Part shown: one piece after another, positions 1-8,060 of the stretch
How positions within the stretch are numbered: the stretch's first letter is position 1
Layout of the letters: every line of letters starts with the position of its first letter
Origin: Porticoccus sp041395745
GTDB taxonomy: Bacteria > Pseudomonadota > Gammaproteobacteria > Pseudomonadales > Porticoccaceae
Assembly: GCA_041395745.1 (NCBI GenBank)
Contig: JAWKZV010000002.1
Location: forward strand, 248,001-312,000
Length of the DNA: 64,000 bases
Direction: 5' to 3'
Position numbers and translations under genes: made by a program
The notes under the pieces: model-generated
What the model saw: only the letters and a program-made list of their open reading frames with translations
Told to the model about the DNA's origin: nothing
Database searches by the model: none

Positions 1-567
1 CTGACCCGATTTGCCCAGGCGCAGCGGGAGATCGGTCTGGCCATTGGTGAGCCGCCTGTGTCCAAGGGCTACCCCCCATCTGTATTTTCCCTGTTGCCCA
101 TGCTGGTGGAGAGGGCTGGGAACAGTCCAAAAGGGTCTATTACCGCGGTTTACACGGTGCTGGTGGAGGGAGATGATCACAATGATCCAGTGGCTGATGC
201 GGCCAGAGCCATTCTTGACGGACATATTGTTTTGTCCCGGGATGTGGCGGATTCCGGCCTGTTTCCGGCCATAGATATCGATCGTTCCATCAGCCGGGCC
301 ATGGTTAACATCGTTGATGGTGAGCACCTTAAGGCTGCGCGTCAGGTTAAGTCGCTCTATGCGAGCTATCAGAGCAACCGTGATCTGATCAATATTGGGG
401 CCTATCAGAAGGGCACCGATGAGCAAATTGATCGTGCAGTGGCACTGGCGCCTGCCATCCGTGAATTCATACGGCAAACGGAGACAGAGAAAATGCCCAT
501 GGTGGAAAGCCTGAGAACACTGACATCCTTGGTTGAACAAGGGCAACGAGCAATGAAGGCATCCTGA
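1..567 (+). CDS. fliI: Flagellar export ATPase FliI, C-terminal part
   Basis: The gene enters from the left edge, and 188 codons of its C-terminal part are visible. FliI is the cytoplasmic ATPase that energises type III flagellar export together with FliH and FliJ. The visible piece carries the family-typical GEPP..KGYPPSVFS..P.LVERAGN stretch near its start, followed by YTVLVEGDDHNDPVADAAR and the catalytic-core end DGHIVLSR. It finishes in a helical C-terminal domain. The stop lies 2 bases before the fliJ start, as in flagellar operons. The truncation is only the window edge; nothing in the visible part is broken. Confidence 0.97.
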   Translation: MTRFAQAQREIGLAIGEPPVSKGYPPSVFSLLPMLVERAGNSPKGSITAVYTVLVEGDDHNDPVADAARAILDGHIVLSRDVADSGLFPAIDIDRSISRAMVNIVDGEHLKAARQVKSLYASYQSNRDLINIGAYQKGTDEQIDRAVALAPAIREFIRQTETEKMPMVESLRTLTSLVEQGQRAMKAS

Positions 568-569
568 TA

Positions 570-1004
570 ATGGAAGACAAGCTGGATAAAGTTGCATTGG
601 TTGCCGGATTCAAGGAGCAGCAGTCGGCTGGAAACCTGAAAGCGCGGCGACAGGCACTTGAAAATGAACAGGCTCGATTGATGCAACTGGAACAGTTCAA
701 GCAGGAATACGAGTCGCGACTGGACTGTTACGCAGACAAGAGTATCCCTGCTCGCCAATTGCAGGACTACCGTCTGTTTTTGACCAAACTGAATCAGGCT
801 ATTGAGCAGCAGCACCAGCTCGTCACGGAGGCTGGTCAGGCCGCGGACAGGGCTCGTGAGCAGTGGGTTGATCAGAGCGTTCACAAGTCAGCGGTTGATC
901 AACTGGTTGATCATCGTCGCCAGCAGGAGAGAACCGCTTTGGGAAAAAAGGAGCAGCGTGACTCGGACGAGCGTGCATTGCTTAACTATGGAGACCCATC
1001 CTGA
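570..1004 (+). CDS. fliJ: Flagellar export chaperone/stalk FliJ
   Basis: The protein has 144 residues and is highly charged and Gln/Glu/Arg-rich with almost no hydrophobic core, as expected of the long antiparallel coiled coil of FliJ. FliJ inserts into the FliI hexamer ring and links it to FlhA, stimulating the ATPase and recycling export chaperones. Sequence identity is low in this family, so the call rests on size, coiled-coil character and position 2 bases after fliI. It closes the fliI-fliJ transcription unit, because a sigma-54-like promoter follows before fliK. Confidence 0.9.
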   Translation: MEDKLDKVALVAGFKEQQSAGNLKARRQALENEQARLMQLEQFKQEYESRLDCYADKSIPARQLQDYRLFLTKLNQAIEQQHQLVTEAGQAADRAREQWVDQSVHKSAVDQLVDHRRQQERTALGKKEQRDSDERALLNYGDPS

Positions 1005-1093
1005 CGACCGGTTAAAACTGTCCTAGGGAACTGTATTGTTAACATCCCATCTTCGGCCCCGAATAGGCGTTTCAGCAGACTGCTAATAAGTCA

Positions 1094-1110
1094 TTGGCAT
1101 ATATCTTGCG
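1094..1110 (+). promoter_or_regulatory. Sigma-54-type promoter upstream of fliK
   Basis: The sequence TTGGCATATATCTTGCG has GG at 1096-1097 and GC at 1108-1109 with exactly 10 bases between them. This is the -24/-12 geometry of RpoN promoters (consensus TGGCAC-N5-TTGC). It lies about 37 bases upstream of the fliK start. In polar flagellates, middle flagellar genes are usually RpoN/FleQ-dependent, which fits. Confidence 0.65.
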
Positions 1111-1146
1111 AATATCCTGATTATCTACAACAAGGAAACTGTCGAG

Positions 1147-2490
1147 ATGCCATCTACTGATTCTCTTCTGTTAGTGCCTGCCAAGCAGGTGAACCACCCG
1201 GCTTCCAGTCGTCGTGTTTCGGGTAGTCAGGAAAGCCCCACCGATAGAGGGTTTGGGGAGGTGCTGGCGTCCCAATCTTCAAGTCGCTCGACAGCTCAAG
1301 CTGATAACGCACAGGGAAGCGAGACAGCGGTGGACGCCGTTGCTCAGAATGACGGTTCCGTGGAGACGGTTTCCTCCGGCAATGGCTTGCCACAGCAGGG
1401 CAATGATTTGCCGCAGGATGCCGATCCGAAAGCCGGAGAAGAGAGTGCTGCCGAACTGCTGGAGCAGGTATTGGCCGAAACGGACGGCGAGGAGCAGGGG
1501 CAGTCGCTTGTCGATGAGCTGACGTTGGCAGGTGAAGAACCAGAGAGTGATGCCGGCGCTTCTGACGAGGCTGATCCGGAGTTATTGTCGGGATTGCCGG
1601 GGAAAGCTGACCCGCACTTCAACCCGAATGCCGCAGCAGCCCTGGCAGAGCATCAACCGGATTTCCCCACCCATGCTGCCGCTGCTGACAAATTCTCGCA
1701 GGCTTTACCGCCCGGCCGACAGCTGACGGCAACCATGGCAGCAGCCAATGGCGCGACAGCGGCAGAGGCCGCCACAAGCGTGCCACCCGGCACTTCCCCT
1801 GTAGGCGCTGATGCCGTTCTCTCTGCCCAGCAGGACATGCCGGTCGGGGACTTGCCCCCGCTGGATGCCGATGCCTTGACAGCGGCAGAAGATATCATTG
1901 ATTTCAACAAGGAGACCCCCTCGGTTAGCCGTGAGCAGGGAGGACAGAGTTCCGCCACCCAGTCACTGCTGGCGCGAGCAGCGGGACAGGGGCTTGTTTC
2001 TGACTTGGCGAGTGGGACAGCCAAACCTTCAAGTGGTGTATTGCATAGTCCGATGGGAAGTGCCAGTTGGAATACTGACATGGCCGGGCGGCTTACCCTG
2101 ATGATCAACAGTCAAACCGAGCAGGCCACGCTGAAGTTGAATCCGCCGGAGCTGGGTAGAATGGATATCAAAATCAGCACCGATGGAGACAGAACCAATA
2201 TCCATTTCATGGTGGATAACGGAATGGCAAAGGATGCTCTGGAAGCGGCGATGCCCCGGTTACGTCAGCTGATGGAAATGAGTGGCTTGCAGCTTGCCCA
2301 GGCTCAGGTTTCCCAACATTCCGGTGGACAGTCCCATTCTCAGGCGCAGTCCCAATTGTCGCAGCAGGGGGGTGGCCAGGGTCAAAATGCTTCTACAGCG
2401 GCGGGGATTGGAGCCAGCGTAGAGATGGAATTGACAGAAGACTATTTGCCCTCAGGGGTTCCCATCGGACGTATTGATTATTTCATCTGA
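1147..2490 (+). CDS. fliK: Flagellar hook-length control protein FliK
   Basis: FliK is a 447-residue secreted ruler that stops hook growth and switches export specificity through FlhB. The first 300 residues are low-complexity, rich in Ala, Ser, Glu, Asp and Gln, as in FliK N-terminal regions. From about residue 312 comes the conserved Flg_hook core: MINSQTEQATLKLNPPELG, then MDIKIS, then a segment ending RLRQLMEMSGLQL. A Gln/Ser/His-rich tail follows at roughly residues 393-420. The ATG is preceded by AAGGAAAC. The gene sits alone between a sigma-54-like promoter and a strong terminator. A second, distant FliK-like gene is found at 18179. Confidence 0.93.
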   Translation: MPSTDSLLLVPAKQVNHPASSRRVSGSQESPTDRGFGEVLASQSSSRSTAQADNAQGSETAVDAVAQNDGSVETVSSGNGLPQQGNDLPQDADPKAGEESAAELLEQVLAETDGEEQGQSLVDELTLAGEEPESDAGASDEADPELLSGLPGKADPHFNPNAAAALAEHQPDFPTHAAAADKFSQALPPGRQLTATMAAANGATAAEAATSVPPGTSPVGADAVLSAQQDMPVGDLPPLDADALTAAEDIIDFNKETPSVSREQGGQSSATQSLLARAAGQGLVSDLASGTAKPSSGVLHSPMGSASWNTDMAGRLTLMINSQTEQATLKLNPPELGRMDIKISTDGDRTNIHFMVDNGMAKDALEAAMPRLRQLMEMSGLQLAQAQVSQHSGGQSHSQAQSQLSQQGGGQGQNASTAAGIGASVEMELTEDYLPSGVPIGRIDYFI

Positions 2491-2513
2491 GATCCAGTCT
2501 CTAATTCCTCAGG

Positions 2514-2544
2514 AAAACCGCCGGCATGCTCCGGCGGTTTTTTT
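2514..2544 (+). terminator. Rho-independent terminator after fliK
   Basis: An 11-bp perfect stem, AAAACCGCCGG (2514-2524) with CCGGCGGTTTT (2531-2541), has a 6-base loop and runs into a T tract. It ends the fliK transcript and separates it from the fliL operon. Confidence 0.88.
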
Positions 2545-2648
2545 ATCTCAGGCTTTTTTTCTGTAATGGCAGAGAGGTGGGCCTGTCAAAAAATTGTCTT
2601 TTTTTATAGTATCGATTTTAGGTTTATGTTTTTAAAGCAAAAATATAT

Positions 2649-2666
2649 TTGGCCTGGCTTTTGCTT
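2649..2666 (+). promoter_or_regulatory. Sigma-54-type promoter upstream of fliL operon
   Basis: TTGGCCTGGCTTTTGCTT has GG at 2651-2652 and GC at 2663-2664, again with exactly 10 bases between. It lies about 90 bases before the fliL start and after the fliK terminator, so it likely drives fliLMNOPQR-flhB. The GG-N10-GC spacing and the TTGC -12 element match the RpoN consensus well. Confidence 0.62.
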
Positions 2667-2754
2667 GGGTCTTTCACAGGAAGTGCTCCAGTGATGTTGT
2701 TTCCCGTTTGGGATGTGCGTGAGTTTACTCATTCAGAAAACAAGAAGATTCAAG

Positions 2755-3294
2755 ATGGCAAAAAAACCTGATGATTTGAACCTCGGAAAGGGATTGAAAA
2801 AGGACACGCAAGGGAAGGAAAAAAGTATGAATAAAATGCTGATTATCATTATCGCTGTAGTTGTGCTGCTGGCTGGCGGCGGTGGTGCAGCCTATTTCTT
2901 CCTCGCTGGCGGTGAGGAAGAGAGCGCAGGGGAATCTGCTGCCGTGGTTGCGGAAGCGGCTGTGGAGGAGGAAGAGCGTGAAGCCATTTACTTGCCTCTG
3001 GATCCGGCGTTTGTCGTCAATTTTGAGCACAACGGTTCCATCCGTTACCTGCAACTGAGCTTGCAGGTGATGTCCTATGAGCAAGCGGTGCTGGACAAGG
3101 TGCAGGCCAATATGCCCGCCGTGCGCAATACCCTGATTTTGTTGTTCAGTGGTCAGAACTTTGACGAGTTGAATACGCTGGAAGGAAAAGAAGCACTCCG
3201 ACTGAAGGTAAAGGATGCTATTCAGGAGGTGGTGCATTTCAAGAAAGGCCAGACATTGGATGATGTGTTTTTCACCGGCTTTGTCATGCAGTAG
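2755..3294 (+). CDS. fliL: Flagellar basal-body-associated protein FliL
   Basis: FliL is an inner-membrane protein around the stator that supports stator function. The 179-residue product begins with a Lys-rich cytoplasmic segment, has a single transmembrane helix at about residues 28-50 (MLIIIIAVVVLLAGGGG), an acidic linker, and a periplasmic stomatin-like FliL domain from about residue 80. I chose the ATG at 2755 because MAKKPDD begins right there after a purine-rich AAGAAGATTCAAG. An in-frame ATG at 2713 would add 14 residues unlike the family. The gene ends 6 bases before fliM. Confidence 0.92.
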   Translation: MAKKPDDLNLGKGLKKDTQGKEKSMNKMLIIIIAVVVLLAGGGGAAYFFLAGGEEESAGESAAVVAEAAVEEEEREAIYLPLDPAFVVNFEHNGSIRYLQLSLQVMSYEQAVLDKVQANMPAVRNTLILLFSGQNFDELNTLEGKEALRLKVKDAIQEVVHFKKGQTLDDVFFTGFVMQ

Positions 3295-3300
3295 TCGGCT

Positions 3301-4281
3301 ATGGCGGGGAAAGAGGTTTTATCAGACAGCGAACTCGAAGCCCTGATGGAGACGGTGGCTGAGGGGGAAGCCGAATCCGGTGTCGGTGCTCAGGGCGCAT
3401 ATCGTTTATTCGATTTCTCCGCCCAACGCCAGAGTCCTCTGGAGGATTATCCGGCTCTTCACCAGGTTCATGAAAAGCTGGTGAGTCAGCTTGCCGTCGA
3501 ACTGAAGAGCCTGTTTCGGGGCGCTCTCGAAGTGGAGGGTGTGGAGCCTGAAGTCGTGAAACTGGGGGATGCCCAGGCCGCTTTTCCCGAATTGGTGGCG
3601 TTGAACCTGATTCAGAGTGCTCCAATGATGGGTAACTCGCTGATATTTGTGGCGGGCGATACATTGTCCAGTCTGGTGAATCTTTATTTCGGGGGGCCGA
3701 CGGGTGGCACGGCCTTTAAATCTGCCCGAGCCTCCCTGACACCGACAGAGCGGCGCGTCAACGATTTGGTGGTCGAGCGGTTTCTGGTGAGCCTGGCAAT
3801 GGCGTGGCGGGAGACTGTCAAGCTGACGCCGGAATCAGTGAAATTTGAGACCAATCCCGATTTTCTGCACTTGGGGGCCGGATCAAGCCAGCAGGTGGTA
3901 TTCCACTACGTGTTGCGCTCCCATGACTGGGAGGGTTCGTTGAAATGGCTGGTGCCGATCAAGGCTTTCGAGCCCATCAAGGTTCAGTTGGGGCAGGTCA
4001 AGGCCGAGGCTGCCGACGCCCGGCAGGAGCAGCCTAAATGGGAATCCCATTTGCGCAAGGAACTGCTGACGGTGGATGTGGAGGTGAGTGGGCAAATCGA
4101 GTGTCATGCCATGAATCTCGCACAGCTGTTGAGTCTGCGTCAGGGCAGCATCATTCCCCTGGAGTCTCCCACCGAGGTAATGCTCCTGGTTGAGGGAGAG
4201 CCGTTCTGTAACGGTGAGTACGGTGCGATGTCAGGCAAAAAATCGGTGAAGATCAAAGGGCTGGCAAGAGGGGGTGAATAG
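3301..4281 (+). CDS. fliM: Flagellar motor switch protein FliM (divergent)
   Basis: FliM is the middle part of the C-ring, binding FliG, FliN and phospho-CheY. The product has 326 residues. The N-terminal CheY-binding helix survives as LSDSELEALM where most family members have LSQ.EIDALL. The CheC-like middle domain contains GNSLIFV and YFGG followed by PTGG, a variant of the usual GGxG motif, then LTPTERRVNDLVV. The C-terminal SpoA domain (about residues 245-320) includes LAQLLSLRQGSIIPL and LLVEGEPF. Overall the gene is clearly FliM but more divergent than its neighbours. No che genes are visible nearby. Confidence 0.92.
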   Translation: MAGKEVLSDSELEALMETVAEGEAESGVGAQGAYRLFDFSAQRQSPLEDYPALHQVHEKLVSQLAVELKSLFRGALEVEGVEPEVVKLGDAQAAFPELVALNLIQSAPMMGNSLIFVAGDTLSSLVNLYFGGPTGGTAFKSARASLTPTERRVNDLVVERFLVSLAMAWRETVKLTPESVKFETNPDFLHLGAGSSQQVVFHYVLRSHDWEGSLKWLVPIKAFEPIKVQLGQVKAEAADARQEQPKWESHLRKELLTVDVEVSGQIECHAMNLAQLLSLRQGSIIPLESPTEVMLLVEGEPFCNGEYGAMSGKKSVKIKGLARGGE

Positions 4282-4302
4282 TAATGTGGTTGGAGAAAAT
4301 TG

Positions 4303-4674
4303 ATGGCTGATCAATTGAGCGACGATGCCGTGGGCAACTCCGGGGCTGCTTCTGTTCCCGTGCAGGAGTTCCAGGGCAATGCAGCAGCTGCAAAGGTGGC
4401 TTCCAGCGGTGGCGAAATTAACCTGGATGCCCTGATGGATGTGCAGGTGAACCTGTCTGTGGAAATTGGCCGCAGCAAACTGGCTATCAAAGACCTGATA
4501 CAACTGTCACCGGGTTCTGTGGTGGAGCTGGACCGTATGGTGGATGAGCCTCTTGATCTGATGGTCAACGGCACCCTGATTGCCAGGGGTGAAGTGGTGG
4601 TGGTGGATGGGCAGTTCGGCCTGCGCCTGATCGATGTCGTCAGCCCCGCTGAACGTCTCAAGAAGTTGAAATAA
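4303..4674 (+). CDS. fliN: Flagellar motor switch protein FliN
   Basis: FliN forms the base of the C-ring with FliM. The 123-residue product has a short variable N-terminus (about 40 residues) and a canonical SpoA domain: LDALMDVQVNLSVEIGRSKL, IKDLIQLSPGSVVELDR, then GTLIARGEVVVVDGQFGLRL. The ATG at 4303 is preceded by TGGAGAAAATTG with good spacing; the TTG immediately before it is less likely. The gene is 21 bases after fliM and 2 bases before fliO. Confidence 0.96.
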   Translation: MADQLSDDAVGNSGAASVPVQEFQGNAAAAKVASSGGEINLDALMDVQVNLSVEIGRSKLAIKDLIQLSPGSVVELDRMVDEPLDLMVNGTLIARGEVVVVDGQFGLRLIDVVSPAERLKKLK

Positions 4675-4676
4675 CT

Positions 4677-5099
4677 GTGAATCGCCCCACGCCAATCCTT
4701 CCGCTGATGACCAGCCTGCTGATGGCTTCTCTGCCGGCGGGCGCTGCGTCAACGGTGACAGCCGCCCCTGAACTGTTCAGCACTGGCTACATCTTTCAGG
4801 TCGTCGGCTCCCTGCTGCTGGTTTTTGGCTGTATTGCCGGATTGCTGTTTCTGCTCAGGAAGGTCAACGGCATGAGCGGGTCTGTGGTGTCCCCACTCAA
4901 GGTGTTGGGATCAGTGCGGGTAGGTGCCCGCGAGAAAGTCGTGTTGTTGCAGGTGGGGGAGCAGCAGCTGCTGGTCGGTGTGGCTGCCGGTGGCGTAAGT
5001 ACGCTGCATGTCCTGTCAGAACCGGTGGTGCCGCTGAAAAATTCCGCCCAGTTTCCGGCCCTGCTGGGTGCGTTAATGAAGCAGGACCGCAATCCGTGA
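4677..5099 (+). CDS. fliO: Flagellar export apparatus protein FliO
   Basis: FliO is a small membrane protein that helps FliP assemble into the export gate. It has 140 residues, a GTG start, a signal-like hydrophobic N-terminus (about residues 8-24), a transmembrane helix at about 38-60, and a cytoplasmic FliO domain with PLKVLGSVRVGAREKVVLLQ and GEQQLLVGVAAGG. The start is 2 bases after fliN and the end overlaps fliP by 4 bases (GTGA), indicating translational coupling. Confidence 0.92.
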   Translation: MNRPTPILPLMTSLLMASLPAGAASTVTAAPELFSTGYIFQVVGSLLLVFGCIAGLLFLLRKVNGMSGSVVSPLKVLGSVRVGAREKVVLLQVGEQQLLVGVAAGGVSTLHVLSEPVVPLKNSAQFPALLGALMKQDRNP

Positions 5100-5839
5100 A
5101 GCGATTCCTGTCAGGTTTAACCCTGTTGTTGGCCTGTTTGCCCGTCTGCGCACTGGCGGATGCCACCATTCCCCTGTTGACGGTACAGCCCACAGCCGGT
5201 GGCGGCAGCAATTATTCGGTCAGCCTGCAAATCCTCATGCTCATGACTCTGCTGAGCATTCTGCCGGCGGCACTCATCACCATGACATCCTTTACCCGGG
5301 TGCTGGTGGTCCTGGCAATTTTGCGCCAGGCCCTGGGAACCGCCCAGACGCCGTCCAACCAGATTCTCCTCGGGCTGTCGCTGTTTCTCAGCCTGTTCAT
5401 CATGTCTCCGGTGCTGGAGGAGGCCTACCAGCAGGGACTGAAACCTTACATGGAAGAAACCCTCACCTTTGATGAAGCCCTGGAAAAGGCCAAGCGTCCG
5501 TTCCGGGAGTTCATGCTGCATCAGACCCGTGATGCCGACCTGTTGATGTTTGCCGAAATGGGAGGCTATGACGGCTTCACCAGCGATGACCAGATTCCCA
5601 TGAAAGTGCTGCTGCCCTCATTCCTGACCAGTGAGTTGAAGACAGCATTCCAGATCGGGTTCCTGATTTTTATTCCTTTTCTGATCATCGATCTGGTCGT
5701 CGCCAGCGTGCTGATGTCCATGGGGATGATGATGTTGTCGCCCATGCTCATCTCGCTACCCTTCAAGATCATGTTGTTTGTCCTGATAGATGGCTGGTCC
5801 CTGATTGTGGGAACGCTGGCCGCAAGTTTCGTCACCTGA
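5096..5839 (+). CDS. fliP: Flagellar export gate protein FliP
   Basis: FliP is the core pore subunit of the flagellar type III export gate (FliP5-FliQ4-FliR1). The 247-residue product starts with a cleavable-looking signal peptide (residues 1-22, ending ALADA) and has four further membrane segments. Hallmarks include LPAALITMTSFTRVLVVLAI, LRQALGTAQTPSNQILLGLS and the C-terminal LPFKIMLFVLIDGWSL. The start is a GTG overlapping the fliO stop. Confidence 0.97.
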   Translation: MKRFLSGLTLLLACLPVCALADATIPLLTVQPTAGGGSNYSVSLQILMLMTLLSILPAALITMTSFTRVLVVLAILRQALGTAQTPSNQILLGLSLFLSLFIMSPVLEEAYQQGLKPYMEETLTFDEALEKAKRPFREFMLHQTRDADLLMFAEMGGYDGFTSDDQIPMKVLLPSFLTSELKTAFQIGFLIFIPFLIIDLVVASVLMSMGMMMLSPMLISLPFKIMLFVLIDGWSLIVGTLAASFVT

Positions 5840-5851
5840 TGGAGAGGGACC

Positions 5852-6121
5852 ATGACACCTGAAGCCGTACTCGATATCGGTCATGAAGCACTGCTGTTGA
5901 CCATGCTGCTGGCAGCGCCCCTGCTGCTCTCCGCGCTGGCGATCGGCTTGCTGATCGGTGTGTTCCAGGCGGCCACCCAGATCCAGGAAATGACACTCAG
6001 CTTCATTCCGAAACTGATCGCGTTGGCACTGGCATTGATGATTGCCGGTCCCTGGATGTTGCGCCTGCTGGTGGAGTTTTCGCAGCGGTTGTTTCACGAG
6101 ATTCCGGGCATGGTGGGCTAG
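5852..6121 (+). CDS. fliQ: Flagellar export gate protein FliQ
   Basis: FliQ is an 89-residue protein with two transmembrane hairpin helices, part of the export gate. Family motifs are present: ALLLTMLLAAPLLLSALAIG, GVFQAATQIQEMTLSFIPK and the C-terminal LFHEIP. GGAG-like GGAGAGGG precedes the ATG by about 7 bases. The gene sits 12 bases after fliP and 3 before fliR. Confidence 0.97.
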   Translation: MTPEAVLDIGHEALLLTMLLAAPLLLSALAIGLLIGVFQAATQIQEMTLSFIPKLIALALALMIAGPWMLRLLVEFSQRLFHEIPGMVG

Positions 6122-6124
6122 ACC

Positions 6125-6895
6125 ATGCTGTTTGGCGCGGATCAACTGATGCAATGGGTGCATCATTACAGTTGGCCGTTTGTGCGGGTGTCTGCGCTGT
6201 TGATGGCGGCCCCTGTGTTTGGTGCGTCGAGCTTTCCCGTCCGGGCCCGTATCCTGCTGGCCGTGCTGGTTACGGCATTGTTGGCACCATTGCTCCCCAG
6301 TGTGCCGGCTGTTGATCCCCTCGGTCCGCTGGGGCTGGTAATGCTCGCCCAACAAGCGCTGATCGGCGTGGCAATGGGGTTTCTTTTGCAGATGCTGTTT
6401 GCCGCCGTGGTGATTGCCGGGCAGTCACTGGCAGTTACCATGGGACTGGGCTTTGCCATGTCCGTGGACCCGCAGAACGGTGTTCAGGTGCCGGTGCTCA
6501 GCCAGTTTTATGTGATTCTGGCAACGCTGATTTTTCTGGCAGTGGATGGTCACCTGGCGTTGCTTGGACTGGTGGCGGAGAGCTTTCAGGTCTTTCCCGT
6601 GGGCAGCCCGGTATGGGATTTTCAGTTCGCCATGCGCCTGGTGGCCTGGGCCAGCCAGATGTTTCTGCTGGCACTGATGATGGCCCTGCCTGCGCTGACA
6701 GCACTGCTCCTGATCAACCTCGCCTTCGGGGTGATTACACGTGCTGCGCCGCAATTGAATATTTTTGCCGTGGGTTTTCCCGTCACCATCTTGGCGGGTT
6801 TTGTGTTCATCCTGTTATCGCTGCCCGCTGTGAGTGACCTGTTGAACGACATGTTCGCGCAGGGATTGGCGCGGGTCAGTCTGCTGACGCCATAG
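6125..6895 (+). CDS. fliR: Flagellar export gate protein FliR
   Basis: FliR is a polytopic inner-membrane protein that joins FliP in the export pore and contacts FlhB. The 256-residue product has about six hydrophobic segments and the typical RVSALLMAAPVFGASSFPVR near residue 20, AQQALIGVAMGFLLQMLFAA, and the GLGFAMSVDPQNG stretch. The end is LLNDMFAQGLARV. Gene order fliP-Q-R-flhB is standard. Confidence 0.97.
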   Translation: MLFGADQLMQWVHHYSWPFVRVSALLMAAPVFGASSFPVRARILLAVLVTALLAPLLPSVPAVDPLGPLGLVMLAQQALIGVAMGFLLQMLFAAVVIAGQSLAVTMGLGFAMSVDPQNGVQVPVLSQFYVILATLIFLAVDGHLALLGLVAESFQVFPVGSPVWDFQFAMRLVAWASQMFLLALMMALPALTALLLINLAFGVITRAAPQLNIFAVGFPVTILAGFVFILLSLPAVSDLLNDMFAQGLARVSLLTP

Positions 6896-6905
6896 GACTA
6901 CGGAA

Positions 6906-8060
6906 ATGGCAGAGCACCAGGATTCGCAGGAACGCACAGAACAGCCCACGGAACGGCGCAAACGCCAGTCCAGGGAAAAGGGACAGGTTCCCCGATCTCG
7001 GGAACTCAACACCCTGTTGTCGCTGCTGGTGGCAGCCTTGGGGCTGATATTTCTGGGATCTTCTATGACCCGGGAGTTCATGATGTTGTTCGAACGGGCG
7101 CTGACCTTCCAGCGGGATATGGCGTTCGATCTGTCGCTGGTTTCTCTGCGGTTCGCCGACCTGATGAAATCAGCGCTATTGGTGCTGGTGCCATTCATGG
7201 GCGTGGCCGTGCTGGGGGCTTTTGCGGGGCCACTGGCCATGGGGGGGTGGTCCTTCAGCCCTTCGGCGATGGCTTTCAAATTTGAAAAACTCGATCCGGT
7301 TCAGGGTCTCAAAAGGCTGTTTTCCCCCAAGGGCTTGATGGAGCTGGTGAAAGCACTGATCAAGTTTTTTCTGCTGATTGGTGCAACGATCGGACTGTTT
7401 TATCTGCATGTCGACCAGATTCTGTCATTGCCAGCAATGCCGGAGAAGGTCGCGTTTGCCCACAGTATCAATATTCTGTTGTGGAGTCTGTTGGCGCTGG
7501 CTGCTGCACTGATTTTTATCGTGATCTTTGACGTGCCTTTTGAACTGTGGAATTTCAACCGCCAGTTGCGCATGACCCGTCAGGAAGTGCGGGATGAATT
7601 GAAGGAGACTGAGGGGCGACCCGAGGTGAAGGGGAAAATCCGTGCGTTGCAAAGGGAAATGGCCCAGCGACGCATGATGCATGACGTGCCCACAGCAGAT
7701 GTGGTGATTACCAACCCGACCCACTTTGCGGTGGCACTGAAATATGACGAATCCCCCGGTGCTGCGCCGAAAGTGGTGGCCAAGGGCCGTGATCTAGTAG
7801 CCCAGAGAATTCGTGGTCTTGCCGGAGAGCACGGGGTGATGGTGTTCTCCGCGCCGCCGTTGGCACGGGCGCTGTACGGCACCACCGAAGTGGGGCAGGA
7901 AATTCCACAAAATCTTTACATGGCCGTGGCGCGGGTGCTGGCCTACGTGTACCAGGTAAACCGTTCCGTATACGGGGAATATGTGGCGCCACCTGACGAC
8001 CTGCCCATTCCGGAGGAATACCGCGAGCAGTTTGGTGAAGGAGTAGATGCGGATGAATAA
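6906..8060 (+). CDS. flhB: Flagellar export specificity switch protein FlhB
   Basis: FlhB has four transmembrane helices (about residues 30-210) and a cytoplasmic domain that self-cleaves in an NPTH motif, here at residues 270-273 (ITNPTHFAVALKY). Cleavage and interaction with FliK switch export from hook to filament substrates. The protein has 384 residues, and the N-terminus (SQERTEQPTERRKRQSREKG) is classic. The C-terminal part after NPTH closely parallels the free-standing protein encoded at 19267. The gene overlaps flhA by up to 14 bases. Confidence 0.97.
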   Translation: MAEHQDSQERTEQPTERRKRQSREKGQVPRSRELNTLLSLLVAALGLIFLGSSMTREFMMLFERALTFQRDMAFDLSLVSLRFADLMKSALLVLVPFMGVAVLGAFAGPLAMGGWSFSPSAMAFKFEKLDPVQGLKRLFSPKGLMELVKALIKFFLLIGATIGLFYLHVDQILSLPAMPEKVAFAHSINILLWSLLALAAALIFIVIFDVPFELWNFNRQLRMTRQEVRDELKETEGRPEVKGKIRALQREMAQRRMMHDVPTADVVITNPTHFAVALKYDESPGAAPKVVAKGRDLVAQRIRGLAGEHGVMVFSAPPLARALYGTTEVGQEIPQNLYMAVARVLAYVYQVNRSVYGEYVAPPDDLPIPEEYREQFGEGVDADE

